Assembly: GCA_023419605.1 (NCBI GenBank)
Contig: JAEZXR010000073.1
Location: 16,060 to 80,059, forward strand
Direction of reading: 5' to 3'
DNA length: 64,000 bases
DNA from: Bacillota bacterium
GTDB taxonomy: Bacteria; Bacillota; Clostridia; Acetivibrionales; JAEZXR01
Both the position numbers and the translations under genes were made by a program. Shown in pieces: positions 17,384-27,097 of the stretch; the first letter of the stretch is position 1, and each line of letters begins with the position of its first letter. The notes beneath the pieces were generated by a model that made no database searches, was not told the DNA's origin, and saw nothing but the letters and a program-made list of their open reading frames with translations.

Positions 17384-18451
17384 ATGCGTAGGATAGCTTT
17401 GGAAAAGATAGTCCCTGGATCCATCCTGGCGAAAACGGTCTTTGATGAGGACGGAAGGGTTTTGCTTAATAGAGGAGTAGAACTGAACGAGTTTTATTTC
17501 ATTCGTTTAAAAGAAAACGGATTTACGGAGTTATATATTGAAGATGAGATATCGGAAGGGATTTATATCAACGATGTTATCTGTGAGGAAACCAGAGTAA
17601 GTGCCAGAGTCCAGATCAAGAAGTTGATGAAAAGTTATGGAACAGTGCAGACGGCAATGCATATGGGTGCTATGAATAAGACACTGGAGAAGATTGTAGA
17701 TGAGCTTTTTCATAGCAAGGATATGATTGTTAATCTGACAGATATAAAATCCATGGACGATTATACTTTTGAACATTGTGTCAATGTTTGTGTACTATCC
17801 ATTATCATTGGAATTCGCATGGGGTACAATAAATTCCGTCTGAAGGAATTGGGAATGGGAGCTTTACTTCATGATATCGGCAAGTTAAGAGTACCGGAAC
17901 AAATTTTAAAGAAACCCTCACAGTTGACGGAGAAGGAGTTTGAGGAAATTAAAAAGCATGCAGGGTGCGGATATGAAATTCTAAAGAAATACAATTCCAT
18001 CAGTGTCGTTTCTGCCTGTATCGCCCTTACTCACCATGAGCGATTTGACGGAAGCGGATATCCTCTTGGACTAAAGGGTGAAAATATACATGAGTGCGCC
18101 AGGATTGTGGCTGTTGCCGACGTCTATGATGCTCTCACCTCGGACAGGGTGTACAGAAACAGGCTAAAGTCCCATGAAGTAATTGAATATATTACAACGG
18201 TGGCTGCCTCTCATTTTGATAAAAATATAGTAGAGCACTTTGTTAAGAGCATAGCAAAGTATCCGGCAGGTACCGGAGTTATCCTCAATACCGGCGAAAA
18301 AGGATTGGTAGTCAGTACCGGAAATCAAAACTCCTCGAAGCCCGTAGTGCGTGTGATTTATGACCAAAAGGGGAATAAATTAAACCGCTACTATGAAATC
18401 GATCTTTCCGAGGAGGGAAATTTGTGCGTGGCGGAAACGTGCGACTTTTGA
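17384..18451 (+). CDS. HD-GYP domain protein, probable cyclic-di-GMP phosphodiesterase
   Basis: A 355-residue cytoplasmic protein with no membrane helix. An N-terminal DUF3391-like region (about 1-100) precedes an HD-GYP domain with ALLHDIGKLRVPEQIL (the HD pair), HAGCGYEIL, THHERFDGSGYPLGLKGE (HHE and GYP motifs) and AVADVYDALTSDR. These are the metal and substrate ligands of c-di-GMP phosphodiesterases, and all are present. It has no fused receiver or sensor. The ATG follows AGGAGG. A Spo0A box upstream hints at sporulation-phase control. Substrate specificity is inferred from the family. Confidence 0.88.
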   Translation: MRRIALEKIVPGSILAKTVFDEDGRVLLNRGVELNEFYFIRLKENGFTELYIEDEISEGIYINDVICEETRVSARVQIKKLMKSYGTVQTAMHMGAMNKTLEKIVDELFHSKDMIVNLTDIKSMDDYTFEHCVNVCVLSIIIGIRMGYNKFRLKELGMGALLHDIGKLRVPEQILKKPSQLTEKEFEEIKKHAGCGYEILKKYNSISVVSACIALTHHERFDGSGYPLGLKGENIHECARIVAVADVYDALTSDRVYRNRLKSHEVIEYITTVAASHFDKNIVEHFVKSIAKYPAGTGVILNTGEKGLVVSTGNQNSSKPVVRVIYDQKGNKLNRYYEIDLSEEGNLCVAETCDF

Positions 18452-18460
18452 GAGAGTGTG

Positions 18461-18541
18461 AAAATATTACTTCATCTTTTTTGCGGGCCCGCCATTGTCT
18501 CAATGAAGGGTGTAGCAAAATGATAGATGAAGTTATATTTT
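18461..18541 (+). ncRNA. Covarying hairpin motif, copy 2
   Basis: This 81-nt element begins nine bases after the HD-GYP stop. The outer arms (18461-18477 with 18525-18541) pair at 16 of 17 positions and keep the same T-T mismatch as copy 1. CTTTTTTGC, an inner CATTG-TCT-CAATG hairpin, AGGG, and GCAAAAT followed by ATAGA are shared with copy 1, while three outer-stem pairs and one inner pair differ by compensating changes. The rest of the 319-bp gap before dnaE holds the terminator at 18588 and AT-rich sequence without a convincing promoter. Confidence 0.5.
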
Positions 18542-18587
18542 TACCGACCTTTAGATAGGCAATAGAGAAAAATGAGGACAAAGGATG

Positions 18588-18621
18588 AAAAGGACAAACC
18601 GATTCCTCCGTTTGTCCTTTT
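18588..18621 (+). terminator. Hairpin terminator between the HD-GYP gene and dnaE
   Basis: AAAAGGACAAAC and GTTTGTCCTTTT form a perfect 12-bp stem with a CGATTCCTCC loop; T-rich 3' arm. Confidence 0.8.
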
Positions 18622-18770
18622 ATGTTATAATAGAATAATATATGGAGAAAATTTTGATTTACATACTTTATGGTAAAGCGGATAAAAAGTAGCATATACT
18701 CCCGGTTTATGGAGTGGAAGTCTGCAAATTCAGCTTTATCCTATAGCTACAAGCAAAGCGAGGGACCTAT

Positions 18771-21700
18771 ATGAAAGATTTTGTGCATTTGCATGTGCAT
18801 ACCGAATACAGTCTTCTGGATGGAGCAAACCGTGTGGAAGACCTTATTGGCAGGATTAAGGAACTTGGAATGAAAAGCGTTGCCATTACCGACCATGGTG
18901 TAATGTATGGAGTTATCGATTTTTATAAAGAAGCAGTGAAAAATGAAATAAAGCCCATCTTGGGGTGCGAGGTATATACGGCCAGAAGAAGCAGGCTGGA
19001 CAAGCAGCCGGGTCTGGACTCGGACCAGGGACATCTTGTGCTGTTGGCCAGGGATATGACCGGATATAAAAACCTGATGAAAATCGTATCCATCGGTTTT
19101 ACCGAAGGCTATTATTACAAACCCAGGATAGATTTCGAGGTGTTGGAAAAGTATAGTGAAGGAATTATTGCTCTAAGTGCATGCCTATCCGGTGATGTGC
19201 CCAAGGCATTGCTTCGTAATGACTATGAAAAGGCGAAGGAGACTGCACTGCGCTTAAACAGTATATTCGGTCAGGATAACTTCTATCTGGAGCTGCAGAT
19301 TAATGGCATTGAGGAACAAAATCTTGTAAATCAGCAATTGATGCGGCTCAGTAAAGAACTCGGCATACCTATGGTCGCTACAAATGATGCTCACTATTTG
19401 CGCCGGGAGGATTCCAAAGCCCATGACATTCTTTTGTGCATACAGACGGGTACAAATGTAAATGACGAGAACAGGATGCGGTTTTCCACGGAAGAAGTCT
19501 ATATAAAAACTCAGGATGAAATGTGGGAACTGTTTAAAAACATTCCGGAGGCAATGGAAAATACACTGAAGATTGCGGAAAGATGCAATGTTGAACTGGA
19601 ATTTAACAAATTGCACCTTCCGGAATATAAGGTTCCTGAGGATGCCGATCCTTTCGAGTACCTAAGGGGCTGGTGCTATCAGGGACTTCGGCGGTTATAC
19701 GGTGAAAACTGTGATGAAGAAAAGGTGGAAAGGTTGGAATTCGAACTGGGCGTCATCAAACAGATGGGGTACGTGGATTACTTCCTTATCGTTTGGGATT
19801 TTATAAAGTATGCAAAAGACAACGGAATTATGGTAGGCCCAGGAAGAGGTTCGGCGGCAGGAAGCCTGGTTGCCTATACTCTGGGGATTACCAACATCGA
19901 TCCTTTAAAATATAACTTGCTTTTTGAACGGTTTTTGAATCCTGAAAGAATCAGCATGCCGGATATTGATATTGACTTTTGCTTCGAAAGAAGGCAGGAA
20001 GTCATTGATTATGTTGTGCGCAAATACGGGGAGGACCGGGTTGCACAGATCGTTACCTTCGGAACCATGGCTGCCAGGGCGGCCATCCGGGACGTGGGGC
20101 GAGCGCTGGATATCCCCTATAATGAAGTAGATAGTATAGCAAAAATGATTCCCTTTCAGCTGGGGATTAATATTGACAAAGCTTTGGAACTGAATCCCGA
20201 ACTGAAGCAGCGATATGAAAATGATGCCATTGTAACGGAGCTTATCGACACTGCGCGGCTTTTGGAGGGGATGCCAAGGCATGCCTCCACCCATGCTGCC
20301 GGTGTGGTAATATCCAAAGAGCCCATCCGGGAGTACGTACCCCTTTCCCGGAATGAAGACAGTATAACCACCCAGTTTACCATGGGGCTGCTGGAGGAAC
20401 TGGGATTGTTGAAAATGGATTTTCTAGGACTTCGGACATTGACTGTAATCAGGGATGCCGTTGACCTTATCGAAAAGGATCATCATATAAAGGTAGACAT
20501 AGACAGGCTGGAAATGGATGATCCCAATGTATACAAGATGTTCAGTGAAGGGAAGACTGCGGGAGTGTTTCAGTTTGAAAGTGGTGGAATGACCCAGTTC
20601 ATGAAGGAACTGCAGCCTTCTTCCCTGGAAGATATTATTGCCGGAAATGCCCTTTACAGGCCAGGTCCTATGGATCAGATACCCCGGTACATCCGGAATA
20701 AAAATAATGCTGCGGGGGTAAAATACCATCACCCTCTGCTGGAAAATATACTGGACGTAACCTACGGGTGTATAGTTTACCAGGAGCAGGTCATGCAGAT
20801 TGTACGTGACCTCGGAGGGTATTCCATGGGACGTTCCGATCTGGTGCGAAGGGCCATGTCCAAGAAGAAGCACAGTGTCATGGAACAGGAGAGGAAGAAC
20901 TTCATTTATGGTATTACGGATGAGGAAGGAAATGTACTGGCCAATGGGGCTATCCGCAATGGCATCGATGAGGCCACTGCCAATAAGATCTTTGATGAAA
21001 TGATGGATTTTGCCAGCTATGCCTTTAACAAGTCCCACGCTGCTGCATATGCTGTCATCGGCTATCAGACAGCCTGGCTGAAGTATTACTATCCTGTGGA
21101 ATTTATGGCAGCACTGCTCAACAGCTTTTTAGGAAGCAGTGAAAGGGTATCCCAGTATGTGCACGAATGTAAAAGCATGGGGATCGAGGTATTGCCACCG
21201 GATATTAACGAGAGCAATGTGAAATTTGCGGTATCCAATGGAAAAATCCGGTTTGGTATGGCAGCAATAAAAAATGTGGGTGAAGGTGCTGTTCAGGGTA
21301 TAATAAATGAAAGATCAGAAAATGGAGAATATACAAGTTTCCGGGATTTTTGTGAAAGAATTGATGGAAAGGATGTAAATAAAAGGTGCGTTGAAAGTCT
21401 TATCAAGAGCGGAAGCTTTGATTCTTTTGGTATCTTCCGGTCCAGATTGATGGCAGTCTATGAGAAGCTGCTGGAAGGAATACAGCAGAGCAAAAAGAGA
21501 AACATGGATGGACAGCTTTCACTGTTCGAAACAGCTTCCGGCAAGAATACCATGGATGATGTGCCCGAGGAATATCCCGATATTGACGAGTTTCCTTCTG
21601 ATATGCTTCTTTCCATGGAAAAGGAGATGCTGGGATTGTACATCTCCGGGCATCCATTAAGCAAGTTCCAGGAAGTCATTGACGGAAAAGTCACTTTGTT

Positions 21701-22346
21701 TAGCTCGGATTTGAATCTTCATGTTTCCGAAGCGGAGGATGAATCTATGGTGGCTGACTATAAAAATTTATCCGATGGTATGGCTGTTACTGTGGGAGGT
21801 ATAATTACCGGAAAGAAGACCAAAACTACAAAAAGTAATAAGTTAATGGCTTTCCTGACGATAGAGGATCTGTACGGTTCCATGGAAGTTATCGTTTTTC
21901 CTGTGATACTTTCCAGATATGCAGGACTTATCGCAGAGGAAAATATTGTTCTTATAAAGGGAAAAGTGAGCATAAAGGAAGATGAGGCTCCAAAAATTAT
22001 CTGCGAGGAAGTGCTGTCATTGAAGGATGAAGTATTTCGGGAGGGAAGTGATCCGTCGAAAGAGAGGAAAACTTCCGCAGTCAACAGTTTTACTGCAAGC
22101 GGTAAAGGGAAACTGTATTTGACCATAAAAGAAGCCATACGAACGAGAGACTTTATTTTCTCACTGGACGCGCTTCTGAAGTATTTTAGTGGAAATACAC
22201 CGGTATGTTTGCTGGATGACGACCATAAGCTGATTGAAGTAAAAAGGGGCAGCTATCATGTGCGTATCAGCCAAAGCCTCCTGGCGGAATTGCAGGAGAG
22301 GCTGGGAACGGATAATGTCAAATGGGTCTCAGGAGATGAAGGATAG
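18771..22346 (+). CDS. dnaE: DNA polymerase III subunit alpha, DnaE
   Basis: A 1191-residue C-family polymerase. The PHP domain is at the N-terminus (HLHVHTEYSLLDGANRVEDL, then AITDHGVMYG). The polymerase core shows GPGRGSAAGSLVAYTLGIT and the catalytic aspartates in PDIDIDFCF (about residue 400); the helix-hairpin-helix region and a C-terminal OB fold follow. There is no inserted exonuclease, which separates it from PolC (also in this window). In Firmicutes DnaE extends RNA primers before hand-off to PolC. The ATG follows GCGAGGG. Confidence 0.96.
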   Translation: MKDFVHLHVHTEYSLLDGANRVEDLIGRIKELGMKSVAITDHGVMYGVIDFYKEAVKNEIKPILGCEVYTARRSRLDKQPGLDSDQGHLVLLARDMTGYKNLMKIVSIGFTEGYYYKPRIDFEVLEKYSEGIIALSACLSGDVPKALLRNDYEKAKETALRLNSIFGQDNFYLELQINGIEEQNLVNQQLMRLSKELGIPMVATNDAHYLRREDSKAHDILLCIQTGTNVNDENRMRFSTEEVYIKTQDEMWELFKNIPEAMENTLKIAERCNVELEFNKLHLPEYKVPEDADPFEYLRGWCYQGLRRLYGENCDEEKVERLEFELGVIKQMGYVDYFLIVWDFIKYAKDNGIMVGPGRGSAAGSLVAYTLGITNIDPLKYNLLFERFLNPERISMPDIDIDFCFERRQEVIDYVVRKYGEDRVAQIVTFGTMAARAAIRDVGRALDIPYNEVDSIAKMIPFQLGINIDKALELNPELKQRYENDAIVTELIDTARLLEGMPRHASTHAAGVVISKEPIREYVPLSRNEDSITTQFTMGLLEELGLLKMDFLGLRTLTVIRDAVDLIEKDHHIKVDIDRLEMDDPNVYKMFSEGKTAGVFQFESGGMTQFMKELQPSSLEDIIAGNALYRPGPMDQIPRYIRNKNNAAGVKYHHPLLENILDVTYGCIVYQEQVMQIVRDLGGYSMGRSDLVRRAMSKKKHSVMEQERKNFIYGITDEEGNVLANGAIRNGIDEATANKIFDEMMDFASYAFNKSHAAAYAVIGYQTAWLKYYYPVEFMAALLNSFLGSSERVSQYVHECKSMGIEVLPPDINESNVKFAVSNGKIRFGMAAIKNVGEGAVQGIINERSENGEYTSFRDFCERIDGKDVNKRCVESLIKSGSFDSFGIFRSRLMAVYEKLLEGIQQSKKRNMDGQLSLFETASGKNTMDDVPEEYPDIDEFPSDMLLSMEKEMLGLYISGHPLSKFQEVIDGKVTLFSSDLNLHVSEAEDESMVADYKNLSDGMAVTVGGIITGKKTKTTKSNKLMAFLTIEDLYGSMEVIVFPVILSRYAGLIAEENIVLIKGKVSIKEDEAPKIICEEVLSLKDEVFREGSDPSKERKTSAVNSFTASGKGKLYLTIKEAIRTRDFIFSLDALLKYFSGNTPVCLLDDDHKLIEVKRGSYHVRISQSLLAELQERLGTDNVKWVSGDEG

Positions 22347-22476
22347 GCAAGAAGTGGCCTCTGGGAGATGCACCGGAAATCGCTGTAATGCCCTGGCCTA
22401 TTGATCATACGGGGGTAAGTCGCATTTTGTTATTGATTTTTAATGTAAAATAATATATAGTTATGACGAGGTGGTT

Positions 22477-22713
22477 ATGTTGGAAAGTGAAAAAGAAAAA
22501 ATATCCGGTGACTATTTAGTGATACGGGCTGAAGAAAACGGGGTTAACATTATTGGACTCACAAGAGGGTCCTCTACAAAATTTCACCATACGGAAAAGT
22601 TAGACAAGGGTGAGGTTTTAATCGCACAGTTTACGGAAAACACTTCAGCAATGAAAATCAGGGGCAAAGCCACCATACTGTGTCATCATGGACAAATCCA
22701 TTCCGGTGAATAG
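22477..22713 (+). CDS. mtrB: Tryptophan RNA-binding attenuation protein (TRAP)
   Basis: From the ATG at 22477 the product is 78 residues and closely resembles B. subtilis MtrB. The regions [20 protein letters not shown] and [20 protein letters not shown] include the tryptophan-binding loops and the lysine/arginine residues that contact GAG/UAG triplets. TRAP forms an 11-mer ring which, when loaded with tryptophan, binds trp leader RNA and promotes termination. Neither folE (mtrA) nor trp genes are near, unlike in Bacillus. GAGG lies just ahead of the start. The family call is strong; the regulatory targets here are unknown. Confidence 0.9.
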   Translation: MLESEKEKISGDYLVIRAEENGVNIIGLTRGSSTKFHHTEKLDKGEVLIAQFTENTSAMKIRGKATILCHHGQIHSGE

Positions 22714-22792
22714 ACGATTTCATACTCCATTACTTTTTTAAGTTATTCTGTGCGGAGTATACAAACAAAAAAAGGGGCGTGTTTTTTTATAT

Positions 22793-22990
22793 ATGTGGAC
22801 TGTTGTTTATATGGCTCAGAGCAAGGAGATTGCCACCAGAATGCAGGAGTTGCTGACGAAGGAAGGGATACTGGTTAAGCTTAGACCCATAAGTAAAAAC
22901 CATGAAAATAATGATAATTACTATGAGGTGCTGGTGCCGGAAGCGGAAGTGGAAGAAGCCCACAGTGTCATTATAGAAAGTGGCTTTTAG
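22793..22990 (+). CDS. Small conserved protein upstream of pfkA (DUF2007-like)
   Basis: Sixty-five residues starting MWTVVYMAQSKEIATRMQEL and ending EAEVEEAHSVIIESGF. The beta-alpha-beta-beta-alpha pattern with a switch in the middle (LLTKEGILVKLR) is ferredoxin-like and resembles short DUF2007-type proteins described as putative signal transducers. The start ATG follows AAAGGGGCG. It is separated from pfkA by a terminator. Function unknown. Confidence 0.65.
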   Translation: MWTVVYMAQSKEIATRMQELLTKEGILVKLRPISKNHENNDNYYEVLVPEAEVEEAHSVIIESGF

Positions 22991-23042
22991 GTTTCGTTTG
23001 CGTGAAGTTATCCCTGAAATGTTTTTATAGGAATTAAATAAC

Positions 23043-23072
23043 CCCGTGTTATATTTATAGACACGGGTTTGA
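23043..23072 (+). terminator. Terminator before pfkA
   Basis: CCCGTGT and ACACGGG flank an 11-base loop and are followed by TTT; it closes the upstream small-gene transcript. Confidence 0.65.
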
Positions 23073-24068
<996 letters not shown>

Positions 24069-24077
24069 GGTGATAAT

Positions 24078-24485
24078 GTGTTTGTTTCAGAAACAGAATT
24101 AATTGTTCGGTATGCTGAAACGGACCAGATGGGGATAGTGCATCACTCAAACTATCCCATCTGGTTTGAAGCCGGCAGGACCGAATACATAAAAAAGCTT
24201 GGAATGTCTTATTCCAGCATTGAAGAGCTGGGATTGATGCTCCCCTTGATAGAACTTAAATGTACTTATAAGGGAGCGGCTAGGTATGAAGATGTAGTGG
24301 TGGTGAGAGCCTATGTCAAAGAGGCCACTGCGGTTCGATTGATTTTCGGGTATGAGGTTATTAAAAAAAGTGATTCTTCACTCATTACTCTCGGTGAAAC
24401 TGCACATGTCTGGACAGATAAAGATCTCAAACCTGTAAACGTAAAAAAACGAAATCCTGAGGTATACGAGCTTTTAAGAATTTGA
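24078..24485 (+). CDS. Acyl-CoA thioesterase, YbgC/FadM 4HBT family
   Basis: A 135-residue hotdog-fold protein. The 4-hydroxybenzoyl-CoA thioesterase signature is visible as RYAETDQMGIVHHSNYPIWFE, with the catalytic Asp and His. It hydrolyses an acyl-CoA whose identity cannot be told from sequence. The start is GTG at 24078, after AAGGTG. It lies between pfkA and pgsA in the same direction. Confidence 0.88.
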   Translation: MFVSETELIVRYAETDQMGIVHHSNYPIWFEAGRTEYIKKLGMSYSSIEELGLMLPLIELKCTYKGAARYEDVVVVRAYVKEATAVRLIFGYEVIKKSDSSLITLGETAHVWTDKDLKPVNVKKRNPEVYELLRI

Positions 24486-24503
24486 GATTCAGGTGGTGAG
24501 TTA

Positions 24504-25028
24504 GTGAACATACCGAATATTATAACGGTTATCAGGTTTGTACTGATACCTTTTTTTGGTTATTTCTTGTTCATTCAACATTATTATATCGCGGTAACTC
24601 TATTTTTACTTGGCGGTCTTACAGATGTTCTGGACGGTTATATTGCCAGAAAATATAATTTGATCACGCCCTGGGGGAAAGTAGCGGATCCCATCGCAGA
24701 TAAGCTGATGCAGATCACAGCCCTGGTTATGCTGACGCTACAAACAAAGATTGATTCCGTTATATTGGTTATAGTAGTAGCAAAAGAGGTTTTTATGGTA
24801 GCAGGAGGAATTCTGCTGTATAAAAAGGACAATTACGTGGTTTCTGCCAACTGGTATGGAAAAGCGGCAACTGTTATCTTTTACCTTGCCATTATTCTGG
24901 CGATATTTAATGTACCTTACAGTAGAATTTTTGTATTCATTGCCGTTCTGTTTACACTCTTTGCTTTCTTTATGTATTCCATCGATTTTAGAAAGATTAC
25001 GACGGATTCCGGTAAAAAGTCAAACTAA
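24504..25028 (+). CDS. pgsA: CDP-diacylglycerol-glycerol-3-phosphate 3-phosphatidyltransferase
   Basis: A 174-residue membrane protein with the CDP-alcohol phosphotransferase motif split as GLTDVLDGYIARKYN and PWGKVADPIADKLMQ, giving the D-G-x2-A-R-x8-G-x3-D-x3-D pattern. It makes phosphatidylglycerophosphate, the committed step to phosphatidylglycerol and cardiolipin. Several hydrophobic helices are spread along its length. The start is GTG at 24504 behind AGGTGG. Confidence 0.93.
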   Translation: MNIPNIITVIRFVLIPFFGYFLFIQHYYIAVTLFLLGGLTDVLDGYIARKYNLITPWGKVADPIADKLMQITALVMLTLQTKIDSVILVIVVAKEVFMVAGGILLYKKDNYVVSANWYGKAATVIFYLAIILAIFNVPYSRIFVFIAVLFTLFAFFMYSIDFRKITTDSGKKSN

Positions 25029-25046
25029 TTTAGTTTTGGAGATAAA

Positions 25047-25934
25047 ATGTTTGGATATATACTTCCTGAAAAACCTGAATTAAAGGTCAGGGAATATGAA
25101 TTGTTCAGGGCATATTACTGTGGAGTATGCAAGTCCATCGGAAAGCGGTTCGGCCAGCTTCCGAGGCTTACATTGAATTATGATTCCACATTCCTTGCCG
25201 TTCTTTTGTCCTGTCTGTCGGACAAAAAGCTGGATGCTGCAAGGGAAAATTGTGTTGCACACCCGGTAAGCAAAAGAATGGTAATTAAGAATAACGAAAT
25301 TATTGATTATGCATCAGACATTAATGTAGTTTTGGCGTATTTTAAGATGCAGGACGATTGGCAGGATGAAAAATCCGCTCTTTCGAAGGCAGGCATGCTG
25401 CTGCTGCGGTCTGCCTTTAAGAAAATAAGAAAGCGGTATGAAAGCAAATGTACCATCCTGCAGCAAAGACTTAAAGAGCTTTCTGCCCTTGAAAAACAGA
25501 AATGTGACAGTGTTGATATGGTGGCAGAACCTTTTGCGAAGCTTATGGAGGAAATTACTGCATACGAACCTCTCTGTCAGGATGAAAGGACAGAAAAAGT
25601 TTTGCGATGGATGGGGTATAACATCGGACGATGGATTTACATTCTTGATGCCTTTGATGATTTGGAAAAGGATATAAAGAAAAAGAACTACAATCCATTT
25701 ATATATCAATATCACTATAATAATGAGGATTTTTCGCAATTTAGGGATAAAATAAAACAGGACGTAGAATTTAATTTAACTTATTCCTTAAGCCAAATTG
25801 CGAAAGGATTTGAACTTCTGGACAAGAAAAGCGATGCCGCGATTGCGGAAAATATAATTTACATGGGAATGCTTCGTAAGACAGAGCATATTTTAAAAGC
25901 AGGGAGTTGTCAAAGAGTTGAGAAATCCATATGA
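25047..25934 (+). CDS. DUF5685 family protein
   Basis: A 295-residue cytoplasmic protein recognised by its start, [20 protein letters not shown], and by [19 protein letters not shown], which carries a CxxC. The middle is helical with many charged residues ([15 protein letters not shown]). The family is common in Clostridia, usually just before a J-domain gene, as here where it overlaps the next gene by 17 bp. Function unknown; the all-helical look and DDxxKD-type run resemble prenyl-synthase-like folds only superficially. Confidence 0.75.
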   Translation: MFGYILPEKPELKVREYELFRAYYCGVCKSIGKRFGQLPRLTLNYDSTFLAVLLSCLSDKKLDAARENCVAHPVSKRMVIKNNEIIDYASDINVVLAYFKMQDDWQDEKSALSKAGMLLLRSAFKKIRKRYESKCTILQQRLKELSALEKQKCDSVDMVAEPFAKLMEEITAYEPLCQDERTEKVLRWMGYNIGRWIYILDAFDDLEKDIKKKNYNPFIYQYHYNNEDFSQFRDKIKQDVEFNLTYSLSQIAKGFELLDKKSDAAIAENIIYMGMLRKTEHILKAGSCQRVEKSI

Positions 25935-26538
25935 AGTATTAGGAATAAAGGAAGGCGCCAGCGAAGAGGAGATCAAAAAGGCGTACAGGGAACTGGTAAA
26001 AAAGTACCATCCGGATCAATATCAGAGTAACCCGTTGTCCGAGTTGGCAGAAGACAAATTGAGAGAAATTAATGAAGCCTATGATTATCTGATGAAGAAT
26101 GGCACCAACCGGAGACAGGAAGGCCCCAGAGCTACCTATAGCAACAATAATTACGGCGGAGGCACTGGAGGCGGAACTCTCTACCAGCAAATCAGAATGC
26201 ATATTCAAAACGGTAATATCGGCGCCGCTGAGCAGATGTTGAACTCTTCCAACGAAAGAAATGCGGAATGGTTTTATCTGAAAGGCTTGGTTTTTTTGCG
26301 GAGAGGTTGGTACGGAGAGGCGCTTTCGCACCTGCAAAATGCGGTGAATATGGACCCGACAAACTACGAGTACAGACAAGCTTTGAATCAGATGAACATG
26401 AATAATACAACCTATAGAGGCGCTGCTTTCGGTAGGGGATACAATCAGGGACCGGACATGTGTACCATGTGCCAGTGCCTGTGGTGTTCAGATTGCTGCT
26501 GTGAGTGTGCAGGAGGAGATTTGATTGGCTGCTGTTAA
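25918..26538 (+). CDS. J-domain protein with cysteine-rich tail
   Basis: A 206-residue protein. The N-terminal J domain ([23 protein letters not shown] in KKYHPDQYQ) occupies about residues 2-65 and would stimulate an Hsp70 ATPase. A Gly/Asn linker and a TPR-like helical segment ([20 protein letters not shown]) follow. The C-terminus has ten cysteines in its last 26 residues ([16 protein letters not shown], then GCC), suggesting metal binding. It lacks the DnaJ zinc domain, so it is not the general DnaJ. It overlaps the DUF5685 gene before it and the membrane-protein gene after it, indicating one operon. The start is TTG at 25918. Confidence 0.85.
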   Translation: MRNPYEVLGIKEGASEEEIKKAYRELVKKYHPDQYQSNPLSELAEDKLREINEAYDYLMKNGTNRRQEGPRATYSNNNYGGGTGGGTLYQQIRMHIQNGNIGAAEQMLNSSNERNAEWFYLKGLVFLRRGWYGEALSHLQNAVNMDPTNYEYRQALNQMNMNNTTYRGAAFGRGYNQGPDMCTMCQCLWCSDCCCECAGGDLIGCC

Positions 26539-27046
26539 ATCAAAATCAATTGCGGTAGGAGGACTTTTGGCCGGGCTAACCTTATTGTGCCTGTTTATGG
26601 CAACTGTGATGCCCACAAACAGATTGTCATTGTATGCTCTGAGTTCTTTTCCTACGGCTGTCATCGTGCTGGAGTACGGCATTAAGAGAGGGTGGATGTT
26701 CTATGGGGCCTCTTCTCTGCTGGCCTTGATCTTAATTCCCAATAAGCTGGCAGTAGTGCCCTTTGTGGTTTTCTTCGGCATTTACGGAGCTGTAAAGTAT
26801 CATATTGAGCGAATCCGCAATATCTATATCGAATATGCGATAAAGCTGGTTTATTTTAATGTCTGGTTGGGAGTTGCCCTGGTTATGGTCCGCGAGTTTT
26901 TCCTGGACGGAAACACCCAATTGGCAAAATTTCCTCTGTGGGTGCTTGTTGTGGCCCTGGAAGTGATCTTTGTGATTTATGACTATGTATATACCCTCTT
27001 TATTCAGTACTATAATACTAAATTAAAGAAGATGCTGAAAATATGA
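26525..27046 (+). CDS. Conserved membrane protein (J-domain operon)
   Basis: A 173-residue protein with about five hydrophobic helices ([81 protein letters not shown]). It overlaps the end of the J-domain gene by 14 bp and has AGGAGG ahead of its TTG start, so it is co-translated. No known transporter motif is visible. The family is not characterised; the operon arrangement suggests it works with the two upstream proteins. Confidence 0.7.
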   Translation: MAAVKSKSIAVGGLLAGLTLLCLFMATVMPTNRLSLYALSSFPTAVIVLEYGIKRGWMFYGASSLLALILIPNKLAVVPFVVFFGIYGAVKYHIERIRNIYIEYAIKLVYFNVWLGVALVMVREFFLDGNTQLAKFPLWVLVVALEVIFVIYDYVYTLFIQYYNTKLKKMLKI

Positions 27047-27047
27047 G

Positions 27048-27083
27048 AAAAGCCCTGAAGGATCAATAATCAGGGCTTCTTTC
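27048..27083. terminator. Bidirectional terminator between convergent genes
   Basis: AAGCCCTGA and TCAGGGCTT flank an 11-base loop, with TCTTTC on one side and a T-run when read on the other strand. It serves the genes ending at 27046 and 27098. Confidence 0.85.
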
Positions 27084-27097
27084 AATTCCTCTGTAAT

